A stretch of 64,000 nt of DNA from Pseudoroseicyclus tamaricis (GTDB lineage: Bacteria > Pseudomonadota > Alphaproteobacteria > Rhodobacterales > Rhodobacteraceae), in the NCBI RefSeq assembly GCF_012070395.1, contig NZ_JAAFYS010000001.1, positions 1,342,001-1,406,000 of the forward strand, written 5' to 3'. How positions within the stretch are numbered: position 1 is the first letter of the stretch; every line of letters begins with the position of its first letter. The notes beneath the pieces were generated by a model. That model saw nothing but the letters and a program-made list of their open reading frames with translations. It searched no databases and was not told the DNA's origin. The translations under genes were made by a program, and so were the position numbers. This document shows, in pieces, positions 17,555 through 27,736 of the stretch.

Positions 17555-19129
17555 TCATTCAGAGACGGTCACGTCGCGGAAGTAGGGGACGTTCAGCGTC
17601 GAGCGCCAGAAGCCTTCCACCTCGGGCGACATCATCATGTAGGCGTAGCGGTGGTACATCGGCAGGATGATGTGATCGTTCATCAGGATGGCCTCGGCCT
17701 CACGCATCTCGGCGAGCGATTCCGCCTCGTCCGTCGCGGCCTTGGCGGCGGCGATCTCGGCGTCATACTCCTCGTTCTGCCAGCCAGCCAGGTTGTTTGG
17801 GCTGTCGGAGAGGAAGATGTCGAGGAACGTCATCGGGTGCGGGTAATCCGCGCCCCAGCCCATCTGTGCGATCTGGTATTCCACCTTCTGCACTTCGGGG
17901 TAGTAGACCTGCCATTCGCTGGCCTGGATCTCGACGTCGATGTTGAGGTTGGCCTTCCACATCTGCTGGATGGCCTCGATGATGCGCTCGACCGGCGGCG
18001 ACGAGTAGGTCACGAACACCGTCTCGGGGAAGCCTTCACCACCCGGGTAACCGGCTTCGGCCAGCAGCTCCTGCGCGGCTTCGACCTCAGCGGTCGGGGC
18101 CAGGCCAAAGGTGCTCGTCCCGTCGCGGAAGTCTTCGCCCGCGATGGTCATGCCGTAGGGCACGAGGGCGAGGGCCGGCACGTCGGCGGATTGCATGACG
18201 AAGTCGATCAGCTCCTGCCGGTCGATGGCCATGGAGAGCGCCTGGCGGACCTTCACGTCATCCAAAGGGGCGACGCTCGGGTTGAAGAAGGCATAGGTGG
18301 TGCCTAGCGACGGCACGACCATGAAGCCTTCATCCGACGCCATGAGGCGCGGGATTTCCGGCGCCGGCACCGCTTCGATCCCGTCGACCTGGCCGGACTC
18401 GTAGGCCGTCAGCGCCGTGGTGGGCTCGGGGATGAGGCGGAAGGTCAGCGTGTCGAGCGAGACGCTATCGGCGTCGTAGTACTCCGGGTTCTTCTCGAAG
18501 ACGACGCTTTCGCCGAAGTTGAACTCCGACACCTTGAACGGGCCGTTGCCGATGAAGGTCTCGGGGCTGCGCGTCCAGCCTTCGGGGTCGGCTTCCACCA
18601 TGTCTTCGCGCACGGGGAAGAAGTTGGTGTAGGTGAGCAGCTGCATGATGTAGGGCACGCGCTGCGCGAGCGTGAAGGTGAAGGTCTTGTCGTCGGGGGC
18701 CGAGATGGCCACGTCGCCGGTGGCGGCATTGGCGTAATACGCCTCGGCGCCGTCGATGAGGTAGAACATCGCGGGGTTCATGGCGCCGGCGGCCGGGTCG
18801 AGCACCCGCTTCCAGGCATAGACGAAGTCACCGGCGGAGACGGGCTGGCCGTCGGACCAGTTGGCGTCGCGCAGGTGGAACGTGTACGTCAGGCCGTCCT
18901 CGGAGACCTCCCAGCTTTCGGCCATGGCGGGCTCGATCTCGCCGGCTTCGTTGAAGCGCACGAGGCCCTCAAACGTGTTGCCGATGATCGGCGCCGCGAA
19001 GGTCTCCGACGTCAGGCCGGGGTCGTAGGTGGCGCTTTCGTTGTTGACCACGTAGGTCAGATCCCCTTGCGCGAACGCGGGCGCGCCAAAGGCGGCCGCG
19101 AAGGCGAGGGGGAGCATGAGGTTACGCAT
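17555..19129 (-). CDS. Oligopeptide ABC transporter substrate-binding protein (OppA-like)
   Basis: 524 residues from ATG 19129 (GAGAGAGA upstream), with signal peptide [23 protein letters not shown] family 5 features: ATYDPGLTSETFAAPIIGN, SWEVSEDGLTYTFHLRDANW, NGPFKVSEFNFGESVVFEKN, QMGWGADYPHPMTFLDIF. The closest feel is OppA/MppA-type oligopeptide binding. It is the last gene of its operon, and its start overlaps the OppF-like stop by 8 bp, an unusual place for a binding protein, which normally comes first. Confidence 0.93.
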   Translation of the reverse strand: MRNLMLPLAFAAAFGAPAFAQGDLTYVVNNESATYDPGLTSETFAAPIIGNTFEGLVRFNEAGEIEPAMAESWEVSEDGLTYTFHLRDANWSDGQPVSAGDFVYAWKRVLDPAAGAMNPAMFYLIDGAEAYYANAATGDVAISAPDDKTFTFTLAQRVPYIMQLLTYTNFFPVREDMVEADPEGWTRSPETFIGNGPFKVSEFNFGESVVFEKNPEYYDADSVSLDTLTFRLIPEPTTALTAYESGQVDGIEAVPAPEIPRLMASDEGFMVVPSLGTTYAFFNPSVAPLDDVKVRQALSMAIDRQELIDFVMQSADVPALALVPYGMTIAGEDFRDGTSTFGLAPTAEVEAAQELLAEAGYPGGEGFPETVFVTYSSPPVERIIEAIQQMWKANLNIDVEIQASEWQVYYPEVQKVEYQIAQMGWGADYPHPMTFLDIFLSDSPNNLAGWQNEEYDAEIAAAKAATDEAESLAEMREAEAILMNDHIILPMYHRYAYMMMSPEVEGFWRSTLNVPYFRDVTVSE

Positions 19130-20125
19130 TCTCTCTCTCCGGGTTGGTGATGGGAGTGGTGGGCGCCGACTCATCGGCGTGATGGCAGGCGGCCAGATGG
19201 CCCCCGCCAAAGTCGCGCGGCTCGGGCTCGATCTTCGCGCAGATCTCGCTGGCCAGAGGGCAGCGGGTGCGGAAGCGGCAGCCGGAGGGCAGGTCGAGCG
19301 GGCTTGGCACCTCGTCGGTCGCCGGGGGCGCATCCTTGCGGACGGCCGGGTCAGGCACCGGAATGGCCGAGAGGAGGAGCCGCGTATAGGGGTGGCGGGG
19401 CCGGGTATAGAGCTCGGCGGCGGGCGCCAGCTCCACCAGCTTGCCGAGATACATCACGCCGATGCGGTCGGCGATGTGGCGCACCATGGAGAGGTCATGC
19501 GTGATGAAGAGGTAGGTCAGGCCCAGCTTGGCCTGCAGATCCTCCAGCATGTTCACGACCTGCGCCTGGATCGAGACGTCGAGCGCCGAGATCGGTTCGT
19601 CGCAGATCACCAGATCGGGGTCGAGCGCGATGGCCCGCGCGATGCCGATGCGCTGGCGCTGCCCGCCGGAGAATTCGTGCGGGTAGCGCCCGGCATGGGC
19701 GGCGGAGAGGCCGACGGTCTCCAAGAGCTCGTTGGCGCGCTCGCGGCGCTGGCGCGGGGTGCCGATCTTGAGGATATCGAGCGGCTCGGTGATCAGCTCG
19801 CGCACGCTCATCCGGCCATCGAGGGAGGCGAGCGGGTCTTGAAAGATCATCTGGATGCGGCGGCGGAAGGGGCGCAGCTCGGCTTCGGAGAGGTGCGTGA
19901 TGTCGGTGCCGTCGAAGATCACCCGCCCGCCGGTCGGCTCGTAAAGGCGGATGATCGAGCGGGCGAGGGTCGACTTGCCGCAGCCCGACTCGCCGACGAG
20001 GCCGAGCGTCTCGCCCTTCTGGATCGAGACGGTGACGCCATCGACGGCGCGGAGCTTGGCGGGCTTGGAGAAGAGGCCGCCGCCGACGTTGAAATGCTGC
20101 GCGAGGCCCTCGAGCTGCAGAAGGC

Positions 20126-20129
<4 letters not shown>
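19122..20129 (-). CDS. Oligopeptide ABC transporter ATPase (OppF-like)
   Basis: 335 residues, full length for OppF. Walker [11 protein letters not shown], signature FSGGQRQRI, Walker [15 protein letters not shown]. The C-terminal oligopeptide domain with paired cysteines is present ([19 protein letters not shown]), a feature of the OppD/F pair. Overlaps the OppD-like gene by 4 bp. Confidence 0.94.
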
Positions 20130-21135
<1,006 letters not shown>

Positions 21136-21139
<4 letters not shown>

Positions 21140-22329
21140 TGGCGCAGCCTCGGGTCGAGCGCATCGCGGAGCCCGTCGCCGAGGAAGTTGAAGGCGAACA
21201 TGGTCAGCGAGATGGCGGTAGCTGGGAAGAAGAGCTGGTGGGGATAGCGGCGCAGCGTCTCCACCGCGTCGGAGGTCAGCGTGCCCCAGCTCGCCTGCGG
21301 GGGCGTGACGCCGAGGCCGATGAAGCTCATGAAGCTCTCGATGAAGATCGCCGAGGGGATGAGCATGGTGGCGGTGACGAGGATCGGGCCGATGGTGTTG
21401 GGCAAAAGGTGCTTGGCCATGATCCAGCGGGTCGGCGCGCCCATGGTGCGGGCGGCGGCGACGTAATCCTGGCTCTTGAGGGTGAGGATCTGCCCGCGCA
21501 CGATGCGGGCCATATCCACCCAGAAGACGGTGCCGATGGCCAGCATCACCGAGATGAGGCCGGATTGGAGGACGACCATCATGAGGATGACGTAGAGCGT
21601 GAGCGGGATGGTCGAGATGATCTCGACGATGCGCATCATCACGAGGTCGACCTTGCCGCCGAGATAGCCCGACAGGCCGCCATAGGTGACGCCGATGACG
21701 AAGTTCACCAGCGTCGCGACGAAGGCCACCATCAGCGAGATGCGCGCGCCGTAGAGCTGGCGGACGAGCACGTCGCGGCCGAGCTGGTCGGTGCCGAAGA
21801 GATAGGTGCGGTTCCACTTGGTGGGGCCGGGGGAGAGGCCGGGGCCGCCCTCTTGGGCGAGGACGGGGGGCAGGGAGGAATAGTCGAGCACCACCTCGGC
21901 GCCGCCGACCTGCCAGATCGTCTGGCGGTTGATCATGTCCTTGCGCCCGCCGGGAAGGAGGCCGGTGACATGGCCGCCCTCATCGACGCCGTAGAGGTTG
22001 AGGTTGCCGGTGTTGACGAAGACGAGCTGCCGCTCCTCCGCCCCGCCGACTTCCGTCGTCTTCAGGATGGGCGGCAGGTTGGCGAGCGAGAGGTTCTGCG
22101 CCCGGTAGGAATGGGGCGAGAGCATCGGCCCGAAGATCGCGGCCAGCACCAGCAGGATGATGAAGATCAGCCCCGCCATGGCCGGCTTGTTCTGCGCGAG
22201 GCGCGCCCGCACATCCTGCCAGTAGGTGCGGACGGGGGCGGCGATGATCTCGGCGGCGTCGTCCTCGCGCTCGAGCAGGGCCCAGCGGGGGTCATCCAGC
22301 GGCGCGAGGGTGGGGGTCAGCTCGGTCAT
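21136..22329 (-). CDS. Oligopeptide ABC transporter permease (OppC-like) with large periplasmic insert
   Basis: 397 residues, about 100 longer than usual OppC. The N-terminus matches the OppC N-domain (YWQDVRARLAQNKPAMAGLI), helix 1 follows, then an insert of roughly residues 72-180 between helix 1 and the usual FGTDQLGRDVLVRQLYGAR. The insert holds ILKTTEVGGAEERQLVFVNT and DYSSLPPVLAQEG and should lie in the periplasm. The remaining five helices and EAA loop (VRGQILTLKSQDYVAAARTM) are normal. The insert may contact the binding protein. Confidence 0.92.
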
Positions 22330-23279
22330 GCGCGCCTCCGGTAGTCGATGCGCGGGTCGAGCCAGACGTAGAGCATGTCCACGATGAAGATCATCAGCAT
22401 CAGGAACGCCGCGTAGAAGATGGTGATGCCCATGATGGCCGTGTAATCGCGGTTGGTGATCGACAGCACGAAATGCCGCCCGATGCCGGGCAGGGCGAAG
22501 ATCTGCTCGATCACGAAGGAGCCCGTCAGCAGGTTGGCGATCACCGGCCCCATGATGGTGACGACGGGGATCAGCGAATTGCGCAGCCCATGCTTGAGGA
22601 GGATCTTGCGGCGCTTGAGGCCCTTGGCCCGGGCCGTCGTCATGTAATCCTGATCCAGCGTCTCCAATAGGGACGAGCGGGTGAGGCGGGCGATGAAGCT
22701 CAGCCAGAAGCCCGAGAGCGCGAAGACGGGCAGGAAATAACCGCGCCAGTCATCGAGCCCGAAGGCCGGCACCCAGCCGAGGCGGAGCGCGAAGATATAG
22801 AGGCAGACGGTGGCGATGACATAGGAGGGGATGGCCGCGCCGATGGTGGCGATGGTCATCACCGCGGTATCGGGCCAGCGGTTGCGGTTGAGCGCGGCGG
22901 CGACGCCGAGCGGCACGCCGAGCGCGACGACGCAAAGGACGGCGAGAAGTCCGGTCTGCGCGGTGACGGGCAGGCCTTCGGCAATCATCTCGTTGACGCT
23001 CATGCCGGGGTATTTGAACGACGGGCCGAGATCGAAGGTGATCACGCTGCCGAGGTAGTTCAGGTACTGCCGCCAGATCGGCTCATCGAGGCCGTACTTG
23101 GCATTGAGCGCCGCCTCGATCTCCGGCGCCAGCATCTTCTCGGAGACGAAGGGCCCGCCGGGGACGGCATGCATGAGGAAGAAGGTCAGCGTGATGACAG
23201 CCCAGAGCGTCACGAGCATCAAGACGAGGCGCTGGCCGACGTAGGCCAGCGGCAGGCGGGAAAGGGCGCCGTTAGCCAC
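22326..23279 (-). CDS. Oligopeptide ABC transporter permease (OppB-like)
   Basis: 317 residues with six membrane helices and the OppB pattern (FFLMHAVPGGPF, LNAKYGLDEPIWRQYLNYL, EAA loop TARAKGLKRRKILLKHGLRN). Its start overlaps the upstream regulator's stop by 8 bp, so regulator and transporter are one transcript. Confidence 0.94.
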   Translation of the reverse strand: MANGALSRLPLAYVGQRLVLMLVTLWAVITLTFFLMHAVPGGPFVSEKMLAPEIEAALNAKYGLDEPIWRQYLNYLGSVITFDLGPSFKYPGMSVNEMIAEGLPVTAQTGLLAVLCVVALGVPLGVAAALNRNRWPDTAVMTIATIGAAIPSYVIATVCLYIFALRLGWVPAFGLDDWRGYFLPVFALSGFWLSFIARLTRSSLLETLDQDYMTTARAKGLKRRKILLKHGLRNSLIPVVTIMGPVIANLLTGSFVIEQIFALPGIGRHFVLSITNRDYTAIMGITIFYAAFLMLMIFIVDMLYVWLDPRIDYRRRA

Positions 23280-23901
23280 GGGGGGTATCCTCCTGCCGCA
23301 GGCGCAGCACCGGAGAGGTGCCGAGCCAGAAGATCACCGCCGCCTCGGTGGCGGAGGTGTTGAAGGCCTGGTGCCGCATGTCGGAGCGGAAGTGCAGCGT
23401 GTCGCCCGGGGCCAGCGCGTGGGGCTGGCCCTCGATGTCGAAGCGCACCTCGCCGGTCTCCAGCTGGACGAATTCCTCTCCGTCATGCCGGTCGATCTCC
23501 CCCACGAAGCCGGGGGGCAGCGTGATGCGGAAGGCGGAGAAGGTGGCGCCGGGGAAGTCGCCGTGGAGGCGCTGGTAGGTCATGCCGCCATCGTTGATCC
23601 ACGTGGTCTCGCGATTCTCGGCACGGTTGACGATGCCCGAGCCGTGGGGGACGGGCATGAACTGGCCGACCTCGACCCCGAGCGCATGGGCGATGCGGGT
23701 GAGGGAGGAGAGCGAGGGGGTGGCGATGTCGCGCTCGATCTGGCTGAGATAGCCGACGGAGAGGCCCGACGTCTGCCCGAGCGCCTGCAGCGTCAGGTTC
23801 TGGCGGCGGCGCACGGCGCGGACGAGCGCGCCGATCTTCGGGCGCGACTCCACGGTGGAGACATCGTGCGACAGGTCTGGCGAGGTGGTGACGTCTGACA
23901 A
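23272..23901 (-). CDS. XRE-family regulator with cupin domain
   Basis: 209 residues. An N-terminal helix-turn-helix (about 27-82; LTLQALGQTSGLSVGYLSQI, SSLTRIAHALGVEVG) precedes a C-terminal cupin (about 130-205; HDGEEFVQLETGEVRF, GDTLHFRSDMRHQAFN). This PuuR/SutR-like architecture senses small molecules through the cupin barrel. Being the first gene of the opp operon, with a palindrome 62-76 bp upstream of its start, it probably autoregulates and controls oligopeptide uptake. Confidence 0.93.
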   Translation of the reverse strand: MSDVTTSPDLSHDVSTVESRPKIGALVRAVRRRQNLTLQALGQTSGLSVGYLSQIERDIATPSLSSLTRIAHALGVEVGQFMPVPHGSGIVNRAENRETTWINDGGMTYQRLHGDFPGATFSAFRITLPPGFVGEIDRHDGEEFVQLETGEVRFDIEGQPHALAPGDTLHFRSDMRHQAFNTSATEAAVIFWLGTSPVLRLRQEDTPRG

Positions 23902-23962
23902 GGGGCAGCCCTGGTTGTGAGGCGGTGCCGGGGGCGGTCACCGGATTTGCCGCAGGCTGGCA

Positions 23963-23977
23963 TCTAAAAAATTTAGA
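23963..23977. promoter_or_regulatory. Palindrome upstream of the XRE-cupin gene (putative operator)
   Basis: TCTAAA-AAA-TTTAGA is a perfect 6-3-6 inverted repeat in a strikingly AT-rich 40-bp patch of otherwise GC-rich DNA. A related half-site, CTAAAAC on the minus strand, lies at about 23990-23996. It is the natural operator candidate for the adjacent regulator. Confidence 0.65.
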
Positions 23978-24020
23978 CTCAAGAAAAAGGTTTTAGTTTT
24001 TGTGTCGCAGGGGGGCTCGA

Positions 24021-24038
24021 CCCGCCCTGATGGGCGGG
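24021..24038 (-). terminator. Short hairpin after the DppF-like gene of the catabolic island
   Basis: CCCGCCC-TGAT-GGGCGGG forms a perfect 7-bp stem 93 bp beyond the stop of the ATPase gene. No T-tract follows on the minus strand; a factor-independent role is uncertain. Confidence 0.4.
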
Positions 24039-24130
24039 CTCGCGGCAGGGGCGATGCGTGGCGATGCAGGGATCCTGTGCGCGGAGGTCATCCGGGCAGC
24101 ATGATAGAGGTATGGATCCGGGCCCCGCGC

Positions 24131-25135
24131 CTACAGCGCCTCCGCCTCGCGCTCGGCCGTTCCAGGCAGCTGGAGCTCGTCGGCGCGGTGGCAGGCGACG
24201 CCGCGCTGGAAGGCGGGGACCTCGCGGCGGCAGATGTCGACCACATGGGGGCAGCGCGGGTGGAAGGGGCAGCCGGTTGGGGGCGTGATGGGGCTCGGCA
24301 TCTCGCCCTTGATCGCGGTGCCGCGGCGCTCCCTGCCCGGGACGGCCTCCAGCAGCATCTGCGTGTAGGGGTGGCGGGGGGCCGAGAAGATGCGGGCGGC
24401 CGGCGCCACCTCGACCAGCCGGCCGAGGTAGAGCACGCCGATCTGCGTCGCCATGTAGCGGACAACCGCGAGGTTGTGGCTGATGAAGAGGTAGGTCAGG
24501 CCGAACTGCCCCTGCAGCTGGCGCATCAGGTTCAGGATCTGCGCCTGCACGCTGACATCGAGGGCGGAGGTCGGCTCGTCGCAGACGAGGAAGGGCGCGT
24601 TGGCCGAGAGGCTGCGCGCGATAGCGATCCGCTGCCGCTGCCCGCCGGAGAACTGGTGCGGATATTTCGCGGCGTCCTGCGCATGCAGGCCCACCAGCTC
24701 CAGCAGCTCGGCCACGCGGGTGTCGCGCTCCTCGGCGGGCAGGTGGCGGATGGGCTCGCCGATGATCCGGCCGACCTTCCAGCGCGGGTTGAGGCTGGCG
24801 TAGGGGTCCTGGAAGACCATCTGGATTTCGGCGCTGTCCGCCGAGCGGCCCCGTGCCGCGCCGACGGGCAGGCCGTCGATGCGGATGTCGCCCAATTGCG
24901 TGGGCGTCAGGCCGGCGAGGATGCGGGCGATGGTGGTCTTGCCCGAGCCGCTCTCGCCGACCAGCGCGAAGGTCTCGCCGCGCTCGATGCTGAAGCTGAC
25001 ATCCTCGACGGCGCGCAGGATCTTGCGCTCGCCGCCGCTGACGAGGCGGGCCAGCCGGCCCGCGGAGAGGTCGAAATGGTGGCGAAGATGGCTGACGGTG
25101 ACATGCGGCTCCGCCGCCCGGGGGGATTCGGTCAC
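24131..25135 (-). CDS. Peptide-type ABC transporter ATPase (DppF/OppF-like), catabolic island
   Basis: 334 residues from a GTG at 25135 that overlaps the upstream stop (GTGA). Walker A GESGSGKTT, signature FSGGQRQRI, Walker B LVCDEPTSALDVS, and the Cys-rich C-terminus (TGCPFHPRCPHVVDICRREV). With the next ATPase it lacks adjacent permeases; the matching permeases and binding protein lie at 35695-39313 and share the same 19-bp operator. Confidence 0.93.
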   Translation of the reverse strand: MTESPRAAEPHVTVSHLRHHFDLSAGRLARLVSGGERKILRAVEDVSFSIERGETFALVGESGSGKTTIARILAGLTPTQLGDIRIDGLPVGAARGRSADSAEIQMVFQDPYASLNPRWKVGRIIGEPIRHLPAEERDTRVAELLELVGLHAQDAAKYPHQFSGGQRQRIAIARSLSANAPFLVCDEPTSALDVSVQAQILNLMRQLQGQFGLTYLFISHNLAVVRYMATQIGVLYLGRLVEVAPAARIFSAPRHPYTQMLLEAVPGRERRGTAIKGEMPSPITPPTGCPFHPRCPHVVDICRREVPAFQRGVACHRADELQLPGTAEREAEAL

Positions 25136-26184
25136 TGGGCATCCTCCGGTGCGAGGTCGTCGTAGAGGTGGCAGGCGACCCTCCGGTCGCCGACCGCGAG
25201 GGGCTCCGGCCGGTCGGTGCGGCAGCGGGCGAAGGCCTTGTCGCAGCGGGGGTGGAACGAGCATCCGTCGGGGATCGCCGAGAGGCGGGGCATCGTGCCG
25301 GGGATCTGGACGAGCGGCTGGCCGCGATCCTCCAGCGTCGGGATGGCGCCCATCAGGCCGCGGGAATAGGGGTGCAGGGCAGCGTCGGTGACCTCGGCGC
25401 AGCTGCCGATCTCCACCATCCGGCCGGCGTACATGACGGCGACGCGGTCGGCGATGTCGGCGATGACGCCCATGTCGTGGGTGACCAGCATCATCGAGGT
25501 GCCGTGGTCGCGGCAGATGCGGGCGAGCAGGTCGAGGATCTGTGCCTGCACCGCGACGTCGAGCGCGGTGGTCGGCTCGTCGGCGATGATCAGCTCCGGC
25601 TCGGCGCACATCGCCAGCGCGATGACGACCCGCTGACGCATGCCGCCGCTCAGCTCGTGGGGATAGGCGTCGACCCGGTCGGAGGGGGAGGGGACGCCGA
25701 CCTCGTCGAGGAGATCGACCGCCCGCCGCCGCCCGGCCTTTCGGCCCATGCCGAGGTGGACGCCCATCGTCTCCGCCAGCTGGTCGCCCACGGTGAAGAG
25801 CGGGTTGAGGCTGGTCATCGGGTCCTGGAAGATCATGCCGATCCGCTTGCCGCGGATGCGGCGCATCTCTCCGCGGGGGAGCTGGTCGATGCGCTTGCCG
25901 GCCAGCCATATCTCGCCGCCGGCGATGCGGCCCGGCGGCTGGATCATGCGCGAGACGGCCATGCCGGTCAGGGACTTGCCCGCCCCGGATTCCCCGACGA
26001 CGCCGAGGACCTCGCCGCGGGCGATGGAGAAGCTGACGTGATCGAGCGCGCGGAGAGGGCCGTCATCGGTGTCGAACTCGACGACCAGATCCCGGACGTC
26101 GAGCGCCGCTGTCGCCGGGCCCGGCTCCGCCGCGCCGGCGTGCGGGGCGGTGGTCGCGCGTCGCGCACTGGCATGAACCGTCAT
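25132..26184 (-). CDS. Peptide-type ABC transporter ATPase (DppD/OppD-like), catabolic island
   Basis: 350 residues; an N-terminal 27-residue low-complexity lead, then Walker A GESGAGKSLT, signature LSGGMRQRV, Walker [14 protein letters not shown] and C-terminal DGCSFHPRCDKAFARCRTD. Overlaps the FAD oxidase gene upstream and the other ATPase downstream by 4 bp each, so all three form one operon. Confidence 0.93.
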   Translation of the reverse strand: MTVHASARRATTAPHAGAAEPGPATAALDVRDLVVEFDTDDGPLRALDHVSFSIARGEVLGVVGESGAGKSLTGMAVSRMIQPPGRIAGGEIWLAGKRIDQLPRGEMRRIRGKRIGMIFQDPMTSLNPLFTVGDQLAETMGVHLGMGRKAGRRRAVDLLDEVGVPSPSDRVDAYPHELSGGMRQRVVIALAMCAEPELIIADEPTTALDVAVQAQILDLLARICRDHGTSMMLVTHDMGVIADIADRVAVMYAGRMVEIGSCAEVTDAALHPYSRGLMGAIPTLEDRGQPLVQIPGTMPRLSAIPDGCSFHPRCDKAFARCRTDRPEPLAVGDRRVACHLYDDLAPEDAQ

Positions 26185-27617
26185 GGCAGGACCTTTCCGG
26201 GGTTCATTATTCCTGTGGGATCGAGCGAGGCCTTCAGGCGGCGCATCATGCCGATCTCGGCCCCGCTCTTGTAGCGCGCCATCTGGGCGATCTTCTGTTG
26301 GCCGATGCCGTGCTCGGCCGAGAAGCTGCCGCCGGCATCGCGGGTGAGATCGTAGATGCAGGTGGAGACGCGGGCCTGGTCCGCCTCGGGCAGCTCCTGC
26401 CCGCGCTCGCGCGGCAGGACGTTGATGTGCAGGTTGCCGTCGCCGACATGGCCGAAGATGTTGAGGCGGATCGTGTCATCGAGATCGCGGCAGGCGGCGA
26501 GGAGGGTCTCGATGAAGCTGTCGATCTGCGAGGGGGCGACGGAGATGTCGTGCTTGATGGTCGGGCCCGCGGCGCGCTCGGCCTCGGTGATGTCCTCGCG
26601 GATGGCCCAGAGGTCGGCGCGCTGCTGGGCCGAGGTGGCGACGACGACATCCTCGATGTCGTGCTCGACGAGGATCTCGGCGAGGTCATCGAGGATGTCG
26701 GCGGGCTCGCCGAAATGGGAGAGCTCGCCGAGGAGGTACCACGCGTGCGGGCCCTCCAGCGGCAGTGTCGTCGCCATGGGGGGCGTGACGAGGAGCTCCG
26801 CCGAGACCTCGGAGAAGAGCTCCCACGAGGTGACCGGGCTGGCGGTGAGCGTGCGCACCGCGCGTAGGGTGGCGCGGGCCTGTCCGACATCGGCGAGGCC
26901 GGCGAGGAAGGTCGTGTAGCCGACGGGGCGGGGCGAGAGCGAGAGGGTGGCCGCGGTGACGATGCCGAGCGTGCCCTCCGACCCGGCGAGGAGCGAGGTG
27001 AGGTCGTAGCCCGTGTTGTCCTTGCGCAGCGGGGTGAGGCGCGAGACGACGGAGCCGTCCGGCAGCACCGCCTCGATGCCGAGCAAAAGCTGCCGCGCCG
27101 AGCCGTAATGGAGGACGTTCAGACCGCCGGCGTTGGTGGAGACGACGCCGCCGATGGTCGCCGTCCCCTCCGAGGCGATGCTGAGCGGCAGGAGCATGCC
27201 CGCGGCCTCGGCATGGGCCTGCGCCTCCGCGAGGGGCATGCCGGCGCCGCAGGTGATGTGGCCGTCCTCCGCGTCGAGGCTGCGCAGCTGCCGGAGGCGC
27301 TGCAGGGTGAGGACGATCTGGGTGCCGCTGTCGTCCGGCGTCGCGCCGGCGCAGAGGCCGGTGTTGCCGCCCTGCGGGACGATGGGGACACCGTGACGGC
27401 TGCAATAGGCGACGACCTTGGCGACCTCGGCGTTGCTCCCGGGCTGGACGACGGCGAGGCAGCGGCCGTGGTACTTGCCGCGCCAGTCTGTCTCATAGGG
27501 GGCCCGGTCCGTCGCCTCGGTCAGGACCCGATCGGCGCCGACGATGCCGGCCAGCGCCTCGACGATGCGCTCGGACGGCGGGCGGTCGGGCGGCTCTGTC
27601 GGGCGGGGGCCTTGCAT
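26181..27617 (-). CDS. GlcD-type FAD-linked D-2-hydroxyacid oxidase/dehydrogenase
   Basis: 478 residues from ATG 27617 (GGGAAGAGA upstream); the frame reads further to 27668 without an RBS. It belongs to the FAD-binding type 4 (vanillyl-alcohol-oxidase fold) D-lactate/glycolate dehydrogenase family: FAD pocket VPIVPQGGNTGLCAGATP, SEGTATIGGVVSTNAGG, LLAGSEGTLGIVTAATLSL, and the C-terminal FGHVGDGNLHINVLP and SAEHGIGQQK. It should oxidise a D-2-hydroxy acid to the 2-oxo acid, passing electrons to the respiratory chain. First gene of the operon with the DppD/F ATPases. Confidence 0.92.
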   Translation of the reverse strand: MQGPRPTEPPDRPPSERIVEALAGIVGADRVLTEATDRAPYETDWRGKYHGRCLAVVQPGSNAEVAKVVAYCSRHGVPIVPQGGNTGLCAGATPDDSGTQIVLTLQRLRQLRSLDAEDGHITCGAGMPLAEAQAHAEAAGMLLPLSIASEGTATIGGVVSTNAGGLNVLHYGSARQLLLGIEAVLPDGSVVSRLTPLRKDNTGYDLTSLLAGSEGTLGIVTAATLSLSPRPVGYTTFLAGLADVGQARATLRAVRTLTASPVTSWELFSEVSAELLVTPPMATTLPLEGPHAWYLLGELSHFGEPADILDDLAEILVEHDIEDVVVATSAQQRADLWAIREDITEAERAAGPTIKHDISVAPSQIDSFIETLLAACRDLDDTIRLNIFGHVGDGNLHINVLPRERGQELPEADQARVSTCIYDLTRDAGGSFSAEHGIGQQKIAQMARYKSGAEIGMMRRLKASLDPTGIMNPGKVLP

Positions 27618-27669
27618 GGATCTCTTCCCTTCAAGCCCCGAAGGGTGCGGTGGGGTCGCTGAATTCATG

Positions 27670-27688
27670 TTGTATTACAATCTTACAG
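27670..27688. promoter_or_regulatory. 19-bp GntR-type operator, copy 1 of 3
   Basis: TTGTATTACAATCTTACAG contains the perfect 11-bp palindrome TTGTA-T-TACAA, fitting the TNGTNNNACNA pattern of GntR/FCD operators. It lies between divergent genes, 52 bp upstream of the FAD oxidase start and 48 bp upstream of the RraA-like start, and so can control both. Confidence 0.72.
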
Positions 27689-27736
27689 CTCCTAGTTTTT
27701 GTCCATTCGTTTCTCACCTCAAGGACTGTGCCGGAC

